DNA of 64,000 nucleotides from Lachnospiraceae bacterium (GTDB lineage: Bacteria; Bacillota_A; Clostridia; Lachnospirales; Lachnospiraceae), in contig SFGN01000020.1 of assembly GCA_004556565.1 (NCBI GenBank), forward strand, positions 6,257 to 70,256, given 5' to 3'. Positions within the stretch are counted from its first letter, which is position 1. Every line of letters begins with the position of its first letter. The position numbers and the translations under genes were made by a program. Positions 52,468 to 61,817 of the stretch are shown here, piece after piece. The notes under the pieces are model-generated. The model made no database searches. It worked only from the letters and a program-made list of their open reading frames with translations, and was not told the origin of the DNA.

Positions 52468-53301
52468 CTAATTTCCTTTCATTTTTTCCCGCAAAATTTC
52501 CATAAAGCTCTTTTTACTCAGTTTGATCAGTTTGGTCGTACATTTTGCCTTCCGGATGACTATCCGGTCTCCGGTTTCCATCGGGATCATATCCACGCCG
52601 TCAAAAGCGACAGAGGCAGATTCTGTCCTGCCGTAACGCCCCTCCCCGATACTTACCTCTATTGTATCCCCCGATGAAAAGACAATACTGCTGGTATTCA
52701 ATGTATGGGAACAGATCGGTGTCACTACGAACATGCTTGACGTAGGCTCCACGATCGGTCCGCCTGCAGACAGATTATACCCTGTTGTCCCCGTAGGAGT
52801 GGAAATGATTACTCCGTCTGCCATATAACTGTTGAGCAATTCTCCGTTCACATACACATTCAGATGGATGACCCTGAGGCACCCCTCCCTCGTAATGACA
52901 ATGTCATTCATTGCCAGATGGCTGATACGCCCCGGAATCTCCCCTTCCATCATCATGCGCTCTTCTACGGTCGGACTGTTGTAAAACAGGAAATTCAGTG
53001 CTTCTTTGTAATCCGGAAGTTCCACCTCTGTCAGATAACCAAGCGTTCCCATATTCACGCCAAGGAGAGGGATATCATATTCTGCCAGCTCTCTTGCCGC
53101 CCGTGTCATTGTACCGTCACCGCCGAGCACAAGTGCACATTCCATCCCCTGCGGCACACTGCCCGGAACAATATGACCATTCTCATCCTTTTCGGACACT
53201 ACACATTCTTTACCATTCTCTTCGATATATTCTTTAATCTCCCCGGTAGTCTGATAATCTTTATCTTTTAATCTGTTTGTAACAATATAAAATTTATCCA
53301 T
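52468..53301 (-). CDS. nadK: NAD kinase
   Basis: 277 residues, makes NADP+ from NAD+. The conserved GGDGTMTRAAREL binds ATP/NAD. NMGTLGYLTE and the second motif STPTGTTGYNLSAGGPIV are also present. Starts 51 bases after tlyA and ends 4 bases before argR. Confidence 0.96.
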   Translation of the reverse strand: MDKFYIVTNRLKDKDYQTTGEIKEYIEENGKECVVSEKDENGHIVPGSVPQGMECALVLGGDGTMTRAARELAEYDIPLLGVNMGTLGYLTEVELPDYKEALNFLFYNSPTVEERMMMEGEIPGRISHLAMNDIVITREGCLRVIHLNVYVNGELLNSYMADGVIISTPTGTTGYNLSAGGPIVEPTSSMFVVTPICSHTLNTSSIVFSSGDTIEVSIGEGRYGRTESASVAFDGVDMIPMETGDRIVIRKAKCTTKLIKLSKKSFMEILREKMKGN

Positions 53302-53352
53302 AGCCTGTCCTCATGTATCTGTTTTACACCACAGAAAGGTGTTCGGTGCCGC

Positions 53353-54159
53353 TTATGCCAGCGCTTCAAATGCCCTGTCAACTACTGTCACAAGATCTAC
53401 CTGCGTCATCGGAGGATTACCGTCCGCATGTTTTTTCAGGTGAATCAGATATTCAATATTTCCCTCCGGACCTTTGATTGGAGAGAAGTCAATATCGCAG
53501 ATTTCAAAACCGATAGAATATGCATAATCCGCAACTTTTTCAATCACTTCATGATGAGTGCTTTTTTCTCTTACAACACCTTTTTTTCCGACCTTTTCTC
53601 TTCCCGCCTCAAACTGCGGCTTAATCAACGCCACAATCTCGCCGTCGTCCGTCAGATAATTCCGGATTGGCTCCAATACTTTTGTCAATGAAATAAAAGA
53701 GACATCAATAGATGAAAACTCTGCCGGCTCTCCTAAATCTTCCGGTGTCACATACCGGATATTTGTTTTCTCCATGCAGACGACACGCTCATCCTGCCTG
53801 AGTTTCCAGTCAAGCTGACCTCTTCCCACATCAATGGCAAATACTTTCCTTGCACCATTTTGAAGCATACAATCCGTAAAACCTCCTGTCGAAGCTCCGA
53901 CATCGGTACAGACTTTTCCTTCTACCGACACATCAAAATTCTGCAGTGCCTTCTCCAGCTTCAGGCCGCCCCTGCTCACATAAGGAAGAACATGTCCCTT
54001 TATCTCGACTGTCACATTTTCTTCAAATGTCGTCCCTGCCTTATCTTCTCTCTGTCCGTCCACAAACACATTTCCTGACATAATCACTGCCTTTGCCTTT
54101 TCTCTGGACGGAGCAAGCCCCCGTTTCACCAGGAGTACATCCAAACGTTCTTTCATCAC
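53353..54159 (-). CDS. tlyA: TlyA-family rRNA 2'-O-methyltransferase
   Basis: 268 residues. An N-terminal S4 RNA-binding domain (about 3-62, RLDVLLVKRGLAPSREKAKAVIMSGNVFV) is followed by a FtsJ-like Rossmann methyltransferase with VCTDVGASTGGFTDCMLQNGA (AdoMet site) and DVSFISLTKVLEP. TlyA proteins methylate 16S/23S rRNA and influence capreomycin sensitivity; some are reported as hemolysins. Also called YqxC in the Bacillus order of this cluster. Confidence 0.93.
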   Translation of the reverse strand: MMKERLDVLLVKRGLAPSREKAKAVIMSGNVFVDGQREDKAGTTFEENVTVEIKGHVLPYVSRGGLKLEKALQNFDVSVEGKVCTDVGASTGGFTDCMLQNGARKVFAIDVGRGQLDWKLRQDERVVCMEKTNIRYVTPEDLGEPAEFSSIDVSFISLTKVLEPIRNYLTDDGEIVALIKPQFEAGREKVGKKGVVREKSTHHEVIEKVADYAYSIGFEICDIDFSPIKGPEGNIEYLIHLKKHADGNPPMTQVDLVTVVDRAFEALA

Positions 54160-54208
54160 GAACCACCATTTCTGCTAATTTTCGCCAATTTCCGGTATTA
54201 TTATCACA

Positions 54209-54234
54209 GCTTGCGCACACAACTACGATTATGG
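54209..54234 (-). repeat. Short dispersed repeat, copy 3 (3' of dxs)
   Basis: In minus-strand sense CCATAATCGTAGTTGTG, then TGCGCAAGC. It overlaps the dxs stop codon. It is a diverged relative of the copies at 32202 and 61149. Confidence 0.35.
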
Positions 54235-56103
54235 ATAAACAGCTGTAATATATTCCGTAAGCACCTGTTTTACTACCGTATCTTTGTCCAGCCCGACTTC
54301 TTTTCTAAGCACATCCACGTTTCCATGCTCTATATAATCATCCGGGATTGCCACGCAGCAGACACGGACAGGAAGCCTTGCTCTTGAGACATAATCAAGT
54401 ACCCGCTGCCCGAACCCGCCTGTTCTCACATTTTCCTCAATAGTTACGATCAGCCGGTGATCGGATGCGGCCTGTTCCAGAATCTCCGTATCAAGAGGTT
54501 TCACAAACCTGGCATTGATCAAAGAACAGCTGTATCCTGTATGCTTGATTTCCATCCGCACCTCTTCGGCAAGGGATGCCATATGTCCGACAAAGAGAAT
54601 TGCGATATCTTCTTCTTCATAAATCCACTCGCTCTTTCCGTATACAATCGGTGAGCGAAATTCTTTCAGCCCCTCATACGCTTCGCCCCTTGGGTAACGC
54701 AGTGCGATCGGATATTCAAAATCAACCGCAAACCGTACCATGTCAGCCATTTCCCATCGGTTCTTCGGGGAAAGAATGGTCATATTTGGTATGGTTGCCA
54801 GAAATGATAAATCAAATAATCCCTGGTGAGTCTCTCCGTCGCTTCCCACAAGGCCCGCTCTGTCCACTGCTATCATTACCGGCAGATTCTGCAGGCAGAT
54901 ATCATGGATAGCCTGGTCATATGCCCTCTGAAGAAAAGAAGAGTAAAGTGCAACGACCGGCTTCATCCCGCCTGCGGCAAGTCCTGCGGCAAAAGTCAGT
55001 GCATGTTCTTCTGCAATCCCGACATCAAAAAACCGTTCCGGATATCGTGCCCCGAACTGCTTCAGTCCGGTCCCGTCCGCCATTGCAGCAGTGATTGCCA
55101 CCACCTGCTTATCTTTCCGTCCGATATCGCACATAACTTTTGAAAAAATTTCAGTGTAGGAATCCCTTTCAGGGAGATTCTTTTCCTCCCCTGTCTCTAT
55201 CACAAATGGTCCTGTCCCGTGAAAACGGGAAGGATTTTCCTCTGCGGGACTATAACCCTTTCCTTTTGTTGTCAGCACATGGACAAGGACCGCATGATCT
55301 ACCCGTTTTGCTTCCTTCAGTACTCTGCAGAGTTCATCGATATTATGCCCATCCACCGGTCCCAGATAGGTAATTCCCATATTTTCAAAGAGCATACCGG
55401 GAACGATAAGCTGTTTAATACCGCTTTTTGTCCTCCTGATGTTCTCTACAACTTTTTCTCCGCCGACAGGAATCCGTTTCAACGTCCCTTCGACACCTTT
55501 TTTCAGGCCGTTGTAAAATGCTGCAGTGCGGATGCCGTCCAGATATTTTGACATACCTCCGACATTTTCTGAAATGGACATATTATTGTCATTCAAAACG
55601 ATAATAAAATTACTTTTCAGCCTGGAAGCATTATTCAGCGCCTCATATGCCATCCCTCCGGTCATGGCACCGTCTCCAATAACAGAGACGACGCTGTGCG
55701 TCTGCCCTGAAATATCCCGTGCCGCCACATAACCGAGCCCTGCTGATATAGATGTGGAACTGTGCCCGGTGTCAAAGGCATCACAATCACTTTCTTTGCG
55801 TTTCGGAAATCCGCTCATGCCGCCATATTTTCTTAAATCATCAAAACCTGCTTTTCTCCCCGTAAGCAGCTTATGGGTATAGGACTGATGCCCTACATCC
55901 CAGATCAGCTTATCCTCAGGAAGATGAAAAGACAGGTGAAGTGCCATCGTAAGCTCCACGACCCCAAGATTTGAAGCAAGATGGCCTCCTGTAACGCTTA
56001 TCTTTGAAATCAGGAAACTCCGGATTTCCTGAGCCAGAAGCTCCAGTTCATCCGGTTTCAGATTTTTAATATCATTTGCCTTATTGATTTTCTCAAGTAC
56101 CAT
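54229..56103 (-). CDS. dxs: 1-deoxy-D-xylulose-5-phosphate synthase
   Basis: Thiamine diphosphate enzyme at the start of the MEP isoprenoid pathway. 624 residues, full length. GHQSYTHKLLTGR is near residue 70. The ThDP-binding motif is VIGDGAMTGGMAYEALNNAS, and IAEEHALTFAAGLA and RYPRGEAYEG lie in the C-terminal halves. It follows ispA by 13 bases. Confidence 0.97.
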   Translation of the reverse strand: MVLEKINKANDIKNLKPDELELLAQEIRSFLISKISVTGGHLASNLGVVELTMALHLSFHLPEDKLIWDVGHQSYTHKLLTGRKAGFDDLRKYGGMSGFPKRKESDCDAFDTGHSSTSISAGLGYVAARDISGQTHSVVSVIGDGAMTGGMAYEALNNASRLKSNFIIVLNDNNMSISENVGGMSKYLDGIRTAAFYNGLKKGVEGTLKRIPVGGEKVVENIRRTKSGIKQLIVPGMLFENMGITYLGPVDGHNIDELCRVLKEAKRVDHAVLVHVLTTKGKGYSPAEENPSRFHGTGPFVIETGEEKNLPERDSYTEIFSKVMCDIGRKDKQVVAITAAMADGTGLKQFGARYPERFFDVGIAEEHALTFAAGLAAGGMKPVVALYSSFLQRAYDQAIHDICLQNLPVMIAVDRAGLVGSDGETHQGLFDLSFLATIPNMTILSPKNRWEMADMVRFAVDFEYPIALRYPRGEAYEGLKEFRSPIVYGKSEWIYEEEDIAILFVGHMASLAEEVRMEIKHTGYSCSLINARFVKPLDTEILEQAASDHRLIVTIEENVRTGGFGQRVLDYVSRARLPVRVCCVAIPDDYIEHGNVDVLRKEVGLDKDTVVKQVLTEYITAVYP

Positions 56104-56116
56104 AAGGACATCCCCT

Positions 56117-57007
56117 TTATTTTTCGCGGTAAATCAAAAATTCGAGGAGCATTTCTAAAAATGATGCCTCCCCTCCCTGATCCTTTAGCTCTCCGATTGC
56201 CTTGCGGGAAAGATTCTCCACTTCGCATTTAGCCTCTTCAAGCCCTTTCCATGTAACATATGTGGTTTTCAGATTCTTTTCGTCACTATGCACCGGCTTG
56301 CCGAGCACTTCTGTCGTGCTTGTCACATCCAGAATATCATCTTGTATCTGGAACGCAAGTCCGACCTGGAGAGCAATGGATTCCATCGCTTTGACCTGTT
56401 CCTCCCCTGCACCTGCAAGAACAGCCCCTATCATCATGGAGCTTTCAATGAGTGCACTGGTCTTAAGCCGATAAATAAAATCCAGCTTTTCCCCCGGAAT
56501 CATTTGTCCGCTGGATTGCACATCCACGACCTGACCGCCGATCATGCCGAACACACCTGCCTTATGTGCAAGAATCTTCAGGGCATGTGCCACTGCAGCC
56601 AAATCTGCACCTTCAGCATCAAATGCTTTAATAGCCGTTTCAAACGCATAGTTCAGCAGTGCATCCCCTGCAAGTATTCCCATATCTTCCCCGTATACGA
56701 TATGCGTTGTTTTTCTCCCGCGGCGATACTCATCATTATCCATAGCCGGAAGGTCATCATGCACAAGGGAATAGGAATGAATCATCTCAATTGCCGCCAT
56801 AAACGGCTCTATAACTTCTCCGTTTCCTCCGAACAGCCGGTAAGTCTCCCGCATCAACATCGGGCGGAGACGCTTACCGCCGGAAAGAAGGCTGTATTCC
56901 ATTGCGTCAAAAATCACTTCCTGATATCCGCTCTTTTCAGGAAGATATTTTCTCAGGATTATCTCAATCTCTTCCGTTCTTCTTTTCTGCTCTTCTTTAA
57001 AATTCAT
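56117..57007 (-). CDS. ispA: Short-chain polyprenyl (farnesyl) diphosphate synthase
   Basis: About 296 residues. The first aspartate-rich motif is DDLPAMDND and the second is QDDILD; GGKRLRPML is the diphosphate-binding segment. It makes C15 isoprenoids for undecaprenyl-P and quinone-like products. I start at the ATG 57007 (MNFKEEQ) with AAGG eight bases upstream. It overlaps the xseB stop, indicating coupled translation. Confidence 0.95.
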   Translation of the reverse strand: MNFKEEQKRRTEEIEIILRKYLPEKSGYQEVIFDAMEYSLLSGGKRLRPMLMRETYRLFGGNGEVIEPFMAAIEMIHSYSLVHDDLPAMDNDEYRRGRKTTHIVYGEDMGILAGDALLNYAFETAIKAFDAEGADLAAVAHALKILAHKAGVFGMIGGQVVDVQSSGQMIPGEKLDFIYRLKTSALIESSMMIGAVLAGAGEEQVKAMESIALQVGLAFQIQDDILDVTSTTEVLGKPVHSDEKNLKTTYVTWKGLEEAKCEVENLSRKAIGELKDQGGEASFLEMLLEFLIYREK

Positions 57008-57245
57008 GAGTTTCACCTTCCTCGTCCAGAATCAGTACCTTTTTTTCGACTTTATCAATCGTATCGTTACACTTTTTTAATAGCTGCATCCCTTCATTGT
57101 AAAGACGGAAGGAATCTTCAAGATTCACATTCTCACCTTCCAGACATCCTGCAATTTCTTCCAGTTTCTGAAACAGCTCTTCAAGAGATTCCTGCTGTTT
57201 TGTTTCCTGTTCTGTTTTAAGTTCCGTTTTCTGAACAGCTTCCAT
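56997..57245 (-). CDS. xseB: Exodeoxyribonuclease VII small subunit
   Basis: 82 residues from the ATG at 57245 (MEAVQKTELKTEQ), preceded by GGGAGG; an ATG one codon earlier is also possible. The XseB core is SLEELFQKLEEIAGCLEGENVNLEDSFRLYNEGMQLLKKC. The open frame extends further upstream inside xseA but lacks family similarity there. It overlaps xseA by about 29 bases and ispA by about 11. Confidence 0.93.
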   Translation of the reverse strand: MEAVQKTELKTEQETKQQESLEELFQKLEEIAGCLEGENVNLEDSFRLYNEGMQLLKKCNDTIDKVEKKVLILDEEGETHEF

Positions 57246-58449
57246 CATATTCCTCCCTGCAGACTTCTCTGACTTCTGCCAGAATCCGTCCGTCCCTAAC
57301 ATAAATTCTAATCCGGTCTCCGGGCTCTGCCTGTGAGACAAAACGAAGCGTTTTTCCTTCGGAGTCTTCCACATAAGCATATCCCTGATTCAACTTTGCC
57401 AGAGGCGACAGCCCCTTCATCCGTTCTATATATATCGCCAGCCTGTGCCTGCTCTCTTCCATTTTACGTTCCATCCCCCGGCGGAGCCTGGTCTCCAATT
57501 CATCTGTAAACTGCCGTTCTTCCAGAAGCTTCTGTCTGGGGTGGGAATATTTAAGACGGAGCGAAAGCTGCTCAAGCGTTGCTCTGGCTTCTTTTAATCT
57601 CTGCATCATCTGGCGGATAAGACGTGCCTTATATTCCCGGAGCATTGCATCACACACCGCATATTCATATACAGCCAGCTCAGCAGCCGCTGAGGGCGTC
57701 GGTGCACGCAAATCTGCCACATAATCAGAAATCATCGTATCGGTTTCATGCCCGACTGCAGAAATCACAGGAACTCTGCTGTCAAAAATCGCCCTTGCGA
57801 CGATTTCTTCATTAAATGCCCACAAGTCTTCAATTGAACCTCCGCCTCTGCCGACAATAATCACATCTACATCCTGTTCCTGCATCAGACGGATTCCTCT
57901 GACAATGCTCTGAGCCGCCCCGTCCCCCTGGACAAGGGCAGGATAAAGGATGAGCTGCACATAAGGATTCCTTCTGTGGGAAATATTGATGATGTCACGC
58001 ACTGCCGCTCCCGTAGGCGCGGTAACAATGCCGATCTGCTTTACAAATGCGGGAATCGGCTTTTTATATTCCGGGGCAAACATTCCCATCTCTTCCAGCT
58101 CACGCTTTAATTCCTCATACCGTTCATATAAAAGTCCTGCTCCGTCCAGAATAATTTCTTTTGCATAAAGCTGGTATTTTCCGTCTCTCTCATAGATGCT
58201 TATGCTCCCCAGAGCAATGACCGTCTGACCATCCCGCATACGAAAAGAAAGCCCTGACCTTGAGCCTGCAAACATAACGCAGGCTATCGTGCCGGACTCA
58301 TCCTTCAACGAAAAATAAATGTGACCGGAAGTATGATATTTACAATTCGATACTTCCCCTTTGACATAAATGCGGTTCAGCATAAAATCCCGGGTGAACA
58401 GGCTTTTAACATACTGGTTCACCTGACTGACCGTATAAACATTACGCAT
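57217..58449 (-). CDS. xseA: Exodeoxyribonuclease VII large subunit
   Basis: 410 residues, catalytic subunit of the single-strand nuclease ExoVII. An N-terminal OB domain (VSQVNQYVKSLFTRDFMLNRIYVKGEVSNCKYHTSGHIYFSLKD) is followed by the catalytic core with GIVTAPTGAAVRDII, VIIVGRGGGSIEDLWAFNEE and SAVGHETD, then a helical C-terminus. It begins three bases after nusB. Confidence 0.97.
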   Translation of the reverse strand: MRNVYTVSQVNQYVKSLFTRDFMLNRIYVKGEVSNCKYHTSGHIYFSLKDESGTIACVMFAGSRSGLSFRMRDGQTVIALGSISIYERDGKYQLYAKEIILDGAGLLYERYEELKRELEEMGMFAPEYKKPIPAFVKQIGIVTAPTGAAVRDIINISHRRNPYVQLILYPALVQGDGAAQSIVRGIRLMQEQDVDVIIVGRGGGSIEDLWAFNEEIVARAIFDSRVPVISAVGHETDTMISDYVADLRAPTPSAAAELAVYEYAVCDAMLREYKARLIRQMMQRLKEARATLEQLSLRLKYSHPRQKLLEERQFTDELETRLRRGMERKMEESRHRLAIYIERMKGLSPLAKLNQGYAYVEDSEGKTLRFVSQAEPGDRIRIYVRDGRILAEVREVCREEYDGSCSENGT

Positions 58450-58452
58450 GGA

Positions 58453-58851
58453 TCATGCCTCCTGCCGTGCCAGTACTCCATTGACAAACGACGGTCCTTC
58501 GTCACTGCTGAATTTCTTGGCAAGTTCCACGGCTTCATTAATTGCAACCCCCACCGGGATATCATCATCCCATCTCATCTCATAAACAGCAAGACGAAGG
58601 ATCGCAAGGTCAACCTTGTTCATCCGTTTTGTCTTCCAGTCCGCACTTTTTTCATCAATAAGTGCATCTATCTCCGGCACCTTTGCAATAATTTTTTCTG
58701 CCTTTGCCCTTATATATTCTTTATCCTGATCTTCTGCATTCTCCAGGCCGTCAATATACAGCTTTATACTCTCCGGCATCTCGTCAGGAGTGCCGAATTC
58801 CAGCTGAAAAAGCACCTTGAATAAATGCTCTCGAAGTTCTGATCTCCTCAT
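58453..58851 (-). CDS. nusB: Transcription antitermination protein NusB
   Basis: 132-residue all-helical protein that acts with NusE on boxA of rRNA operons. It begins RRSELREHLFKVLFQLEF and carries AILRLAVYEMRWDDDIPVGVAINEAVELAKKFSSDEGPSFVNGVL. The ATG at 58851 has GGAG at suitable distance; the first possible ATG adds six residues. Confidence 0.95.
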   Translation of the reverse strand: MRRSELREHLFKVLFQLEFGTPDEMPESIKLYIDGLENAEDQDKEYIRAKAEKIIAKVPEIDALIDEKSADWKTKRMNKVDLAILRLAVYEMRWDDDIPVGVAINEAVELAKKFSSDEGPSFVNGVLARQEA

Positions 58852-58890
58852 AATGGTTTCTCTCCTCATGCTGACAACTCTTAACCGTAC

Positions 58891-58934
58891 ATCCCCCGGA
58901 GGTTTTCCAGATCATGTAAAATCCTCCGGGGGAT
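58891..58934. other. Very stable hairpin between yqhY and nusB
   Basis: Arms of about 16 bases with one bulge (58891-58906 and 58918-58934), core ATCCCCCGGAGG with CCTCCGGGGGAT, 11-base loop. No T run follows, so it is not a classical terminator. It may be an RNA-processing or stability element inside the operon. Confidence 0.5.
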
Positions 58935-58974
58935 ATGCCACAACAGGAAATGTCTTTTTTCATGGGGCGGTGTA

Positions 58975-59364
58975 CTATTCTTCCATCTCCACACCGGCAA
59001 CACGGATATTCACGTCTGCCACTTCCAGTCCTGTCATGTTTTCAATTGCACTCTTTACTCTATCCTGCACTTTAGATGTAACATCCACGATGCTGAAATC
59101 ATACTTCATATTCAATGCGAGTGAAACAGTGACAACACCTTCCAGTACATCTACTTTAACGCCTCTGGACAATTTTTTCTTTCCCATTCTGCTGATGATA
59201 TCGTTCGTAATATTACCTGCCATGGAAGCAACTCCGTCCACCTCGGTCGCTGCCAGAGCTGCGATAATCGCAACAACTTCATCTGCAATCTTCACTTCTC
59301 CAAGGCTTGTATTATTCTGAATCGAATATACTGTTCCTTCTTCCTTAACCATGCCTTTTGCCAT
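58975..59364 (-). CDS. yqhY: Asp23/Gls24 family protein YqhY
   Basis: 129 residues from the ATG at 59364 (MAKGMVKEEG), which has GGAGGT upstream. The Asp23 domain covers most of the length (VKIADEVVAIIAALAATEVDGVASMAG, KKKLSRGVKVDVLEGVVTVSLALNMKYDFSIVDVTSKVQDRVKSAIENMTGLEV). In Bacillus yqhY follows accBC and its loss disturbs acetyl-CoA carboxylase control. Here the acc genes are in the fab operon, but yqhY keeps its place before nusB. Confidence 0.9.
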   Translation of the reverse strand: MAKGMVKEEGTVYSIQNNTSLGEVKIADEVVAIIAALAATEVDGVASMAGNITNDIISRMGKKKLSRGVKVDVLEGVVTVSLALNMKYDFSIVDVTSKVQDRVKSAIENMTGLEVADVNIRVAGVEMEE

Positions 59365-59410
59365 ATCTAAACCTCCTGTCTGGTTTTCTCTCTTCAAGTC
59401 TTATGTCTGT

Positions 59411-59438
59411 ATTATAACAAAAATCATCCTATTTGCAA
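59411..59438 (-). promoter_or_regulatory. Promoter of the yqhY-nusB-xse-dxs operon
   Basis: TTGCAA (59433-59438), a 16-base spacer and TATAAT (59411-59416) on the minus strand. The -35 lies inside a perfect ATTTGCAAAT palindrome (59431-59440). Confidence 0.65.
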
Positions 59439-59459
59439 ATAGATTTACGAGCAGAAATA

Positions 59460-61064
59460 TCAGGACCTTCCGAATTCGGAAAGTTCCAGACCTTTATTAC
59501 GTTCAAGCGTCATACGAATGCTCCACTCATGGATAAAGAGAAGCAGCGGACGGTCTTTCAGATCTTTGATCTTCTTCATATCAGAGGTTCCTGTCAGTTT
59601 GTCCATGTCGATTTCCTTATTTTCAATCCAGCGGATATGCTCATATGGGAGCATCTCCAGAATAATTTCTACATTATATTCATTTTCCAGACGGTATTTC
59701 AACACGTCAAACTGAAGCACGCCGACCACACCGACAATAATTTCTTCCATGCCGGTGTTATACTCCTGGAAAATCTGGATCGCACCTTCCTGTGCAATCT
59801 GATTAATCCCTTTTACGAATTGCTTTCTCTTCATGGTGTCCACCTGACGCACACGCGCAAAATGCTCCGGTGCAAAGGTAGGAATCCCTTCATAGGCAAA
59901 TTTATCTTTCGAGGAAGTCAAGGTGTCCCCGATTGAAAAGATACCCGGATCAAAAATACCTATGATATCCCCGCCATAAGCCTGTTCGATTATTTTACGT
60001 TCGCTTGCCATCATCTGCTGCGGCTGTGAAAGGCGTACATCTTTACCTCCCTGGACATGATACACAGACATACCTGCTTCAAATTTTCCGGAACAGATAC
60101 GCATAAATGCGATACGGTCTCTGTGGGCTTTATTCATATTTGCCTGTATTTTGAAAACAAATGCAGAAAAATCTGTTTCCTTCATCGGGTCAATCTCGCC
60201 ACGGTCGGACATCCTCGGAAGCGGAGAACTCGTCATCGTAAGGAAATGCTTTAAAAACGTCTCCACTCCGAAATTTGTCAGTGCAGATCCGAAAAACACC
60301 GGGGAAAGCTCCCCTTTTGACACCAGCTCCTGATCAAATTCAGCGGCCGCACCGTCCAGCAGTTCAATCTCTTCCTCCAGTTTTTCCCGTTCTTCTGCAG
60401 TTAATACATTATCAATCTCCGGGCTGTGGATTCCGACTTTCCTGACTTCGCCCATGCGGGTTCCCTTCATTGTATCAGAGAAAAGCTCCACCTCTTCTCT
60501 TTCACGTTCAAACACTCCTTTGAACGCCTTTCCTGAACCAATCGGCCAGTTAACCGGACAGGTTGCGATTCCAAGCTCCTTTTCAATATCATCCAGAAGT
60601 TCAAACGTATCCATCGCTTCACGGTCCATTTTATTAATAAACGTAAAAATAGGAATATGGCGCATGACACAGACCTTGAACAGCTTTCTTGTCTGTGCCT
60701 CTACGCCCTTGGATGCATCGATCACCATTACCGCAGAATCAGCCGCCATAAGGGTACGGTAGGTATCCTCCGAAAAATCCTGATGCCCCGGTGTATCCAG
60801 AATATTGATACAATATCCCCCGTAACTGAACTGAAGCACGGATGAAGTAACGGAAATACCTCTTTCTTTTTCGATCTCCATCCAGTCAGACACGGCGTGT
60901 CTGGCTGTCGCTTTCCCTTTTACAGAGCCTGCCTGATTAATGGCTCCCCCATAAAGAAGAAACTTTTCCGTCAGGGTCGTCTTCCCGGCATCGGGGTGGG
61001 ATATAATGGCAAATGTCCTGCGCTTTTTTATCTCATTTTTAATCTCATTTGTTATTTCAGACAT
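59460..61064 (-). CDS. prfC: Peptide chain release factor 3
   Basis: 534-residue translational GTPase that recycles RF1/RF2. G1 is SHPDAGKTTLTEKFL, G2 is RGISVTSSV, G3 is DTPGHQDFSEDTY and G4 is NKMDREA. The domain order and length match RF3 rather than EF-G. It sits between the spoIIIA operon and yqhY with its own promoter. Confidence 0.96.
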   Translation of the reverse strand: MSEITNEIKNEIKKRRTFAIISHPDAGKTTLTEKFLLYGGAINQAGSVKGKATARHAVSDWMEIEKERGISVTSSVLQFSYGGYCINILDTPGHQDFSEDTYRTLMAADSAVMVIDASKGVEAQTRKLFKVCVMRHIPIFTFINKMDREAMDTFELLDDIEKELGIATCPVNWPIGSGKAFKGVFEREREEVELFSDTMKGTRMGEVRKVGIHSPEIDNVLTAEEREKLEEEIELLDGAAAEFDQELVSKGELSPVFFGSALTNFGVETFLKHFLTMTSSPLPRMSDRGEIDPMKETDFSAFVFKIQANMNKAHRDRIAFMRICSGKFEAGMSVYHVQGGKDVRLSQPQQMMASERKIIEQAYGGDIIGIFDPGIFSIGDTLTSSKDKFAYEGIPTFAPEHFARVRQVDTMKRKQFVKGINQIAQEGAIQIFQEYNTGMEEIIVGVVGVLQFDVLKYRLENEYNVEIILEMLPYEHIRWIENKEIDMDKLTGTSDMKKIKDLKDRPLLLFIHEWSIRMTLERNKGLELSEFGRS

Positions 61065-61096
61065 GATTCAATCTCCTGTTATTTTCTCAAAATATG

Positions 61097-61125
61097 ATTT
61101 TATCATAATACTTCTGTTCCTGCAA
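61097..61125 (-). promoter_or_regulatory. prfC promoter
   Basis: TTGCAG (61120-61125), a 17-base spacer and TAAAAT (61097-61102) on the minus strand. Confidence 0.6.
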
Positions 61126-61148
61126 CGCTGAACTGTTAAATCACTCAG

Positions 61149-61173
61149 CCATAATCGAAAAAGTGAACGAATC
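61149..61173 (+). repeat. Short dispersed repeat, copy 2 (3' of spoIIIAH)
   Basis: 25 bases, CCATAATCGAAAAAGTG then AACGAATC, matching copy 1 at 32202-32226 over most positions and lying nine bases after the spoIIIAH stop in the gene's direction. Confidence 0.45.
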
Positions 61174-61181
61174 TTCCTTCT

Positions 61182-61790
61182 TTACTCATGAATCGGTGTG
61201 ATCACTATATTTTCAGGTTCAATATTTGTTTTTCTGGTCACGATATCCTCAATCTGTGCCCGGTTCGCATCGGTAAGCTCTGCCGCATTCACAACAATGT
61301 CAGCGGAATCTTCCGTGAGGCTGACCACTGATTCTGAAAATCCTTTTGCAGACATCAGTGTTTCAATCGCAAGCTCCTGTTCTGCAAGTTCCGTGATTTT
61401 TACCATCTGTGCGACAGCATCGCTTTTTTCTTCCTCGCCAAGACTGGTATTATCTATCAGCGCCTGAAGTGTTTCCTTATTCTGCGCCCTAACCTGTTCC
61501 CTTGTTACTTTTGCCTGGGCGATCGTATTATCTGCACTCCCGCTGGTCAATACGGACTCGCCCGGAGTACCTTCCACTTCAGAATCCATGCTCAGAATAT
61601 CCTCTGTGCCTGCTATATCTTCTTCCGAAATATCAAGCAGCTCCTGATTCACCATATCCGTGGCAGCCTCTTTCGACCCGGTATCCGATGAGCCAAACAG
61701 CTTTCCTGAGTAGTTCAGATACCCGGCAATTGCGATCATAAGTGCAAGCGTGGTAATAATGATTTGATTTTTTTTCAGTACACGTTTCAA
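61182..61790 (-). CDS. spoIIIAH: Stage III sporulation protein AH
   Basis: 202 residues. A single N-terminal membrane helix (about 9-27, IIITTLALMIAIAGYLNYSG) is followed by an extracytoplasmic region with an acidic low-complexity part and a C-terminal YscJ-like ring-building domain (about 100-202). It is made in the mother cell and binds forespore SpoIIQ (or a functional equivalent) to form the feeding channel. Last gene of the spoIIIA operon. Confidence 0.94.
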   Translation of the reverse strand: MKRVLKKNQIIITTLALMIAIAGYLNYSGKLFGSSDTGSKEAATDMVNQELLDISEEDIAGTEDILSMDSEVEGTPGESVLTSGSADNTIAQAKVTREQVRAQNKETLQALIDNTSLGEEEKSDAVAQMVKITELAEQELAIETLMSAKGFSESVVSLTEDSADIVVNAAELTDANRAQIEDIVTRKTNIEPENIVITPIHE

Positions 61791-61817
61791 CTGATGTCCT
61801 CCTTTTACACTCCTGTT

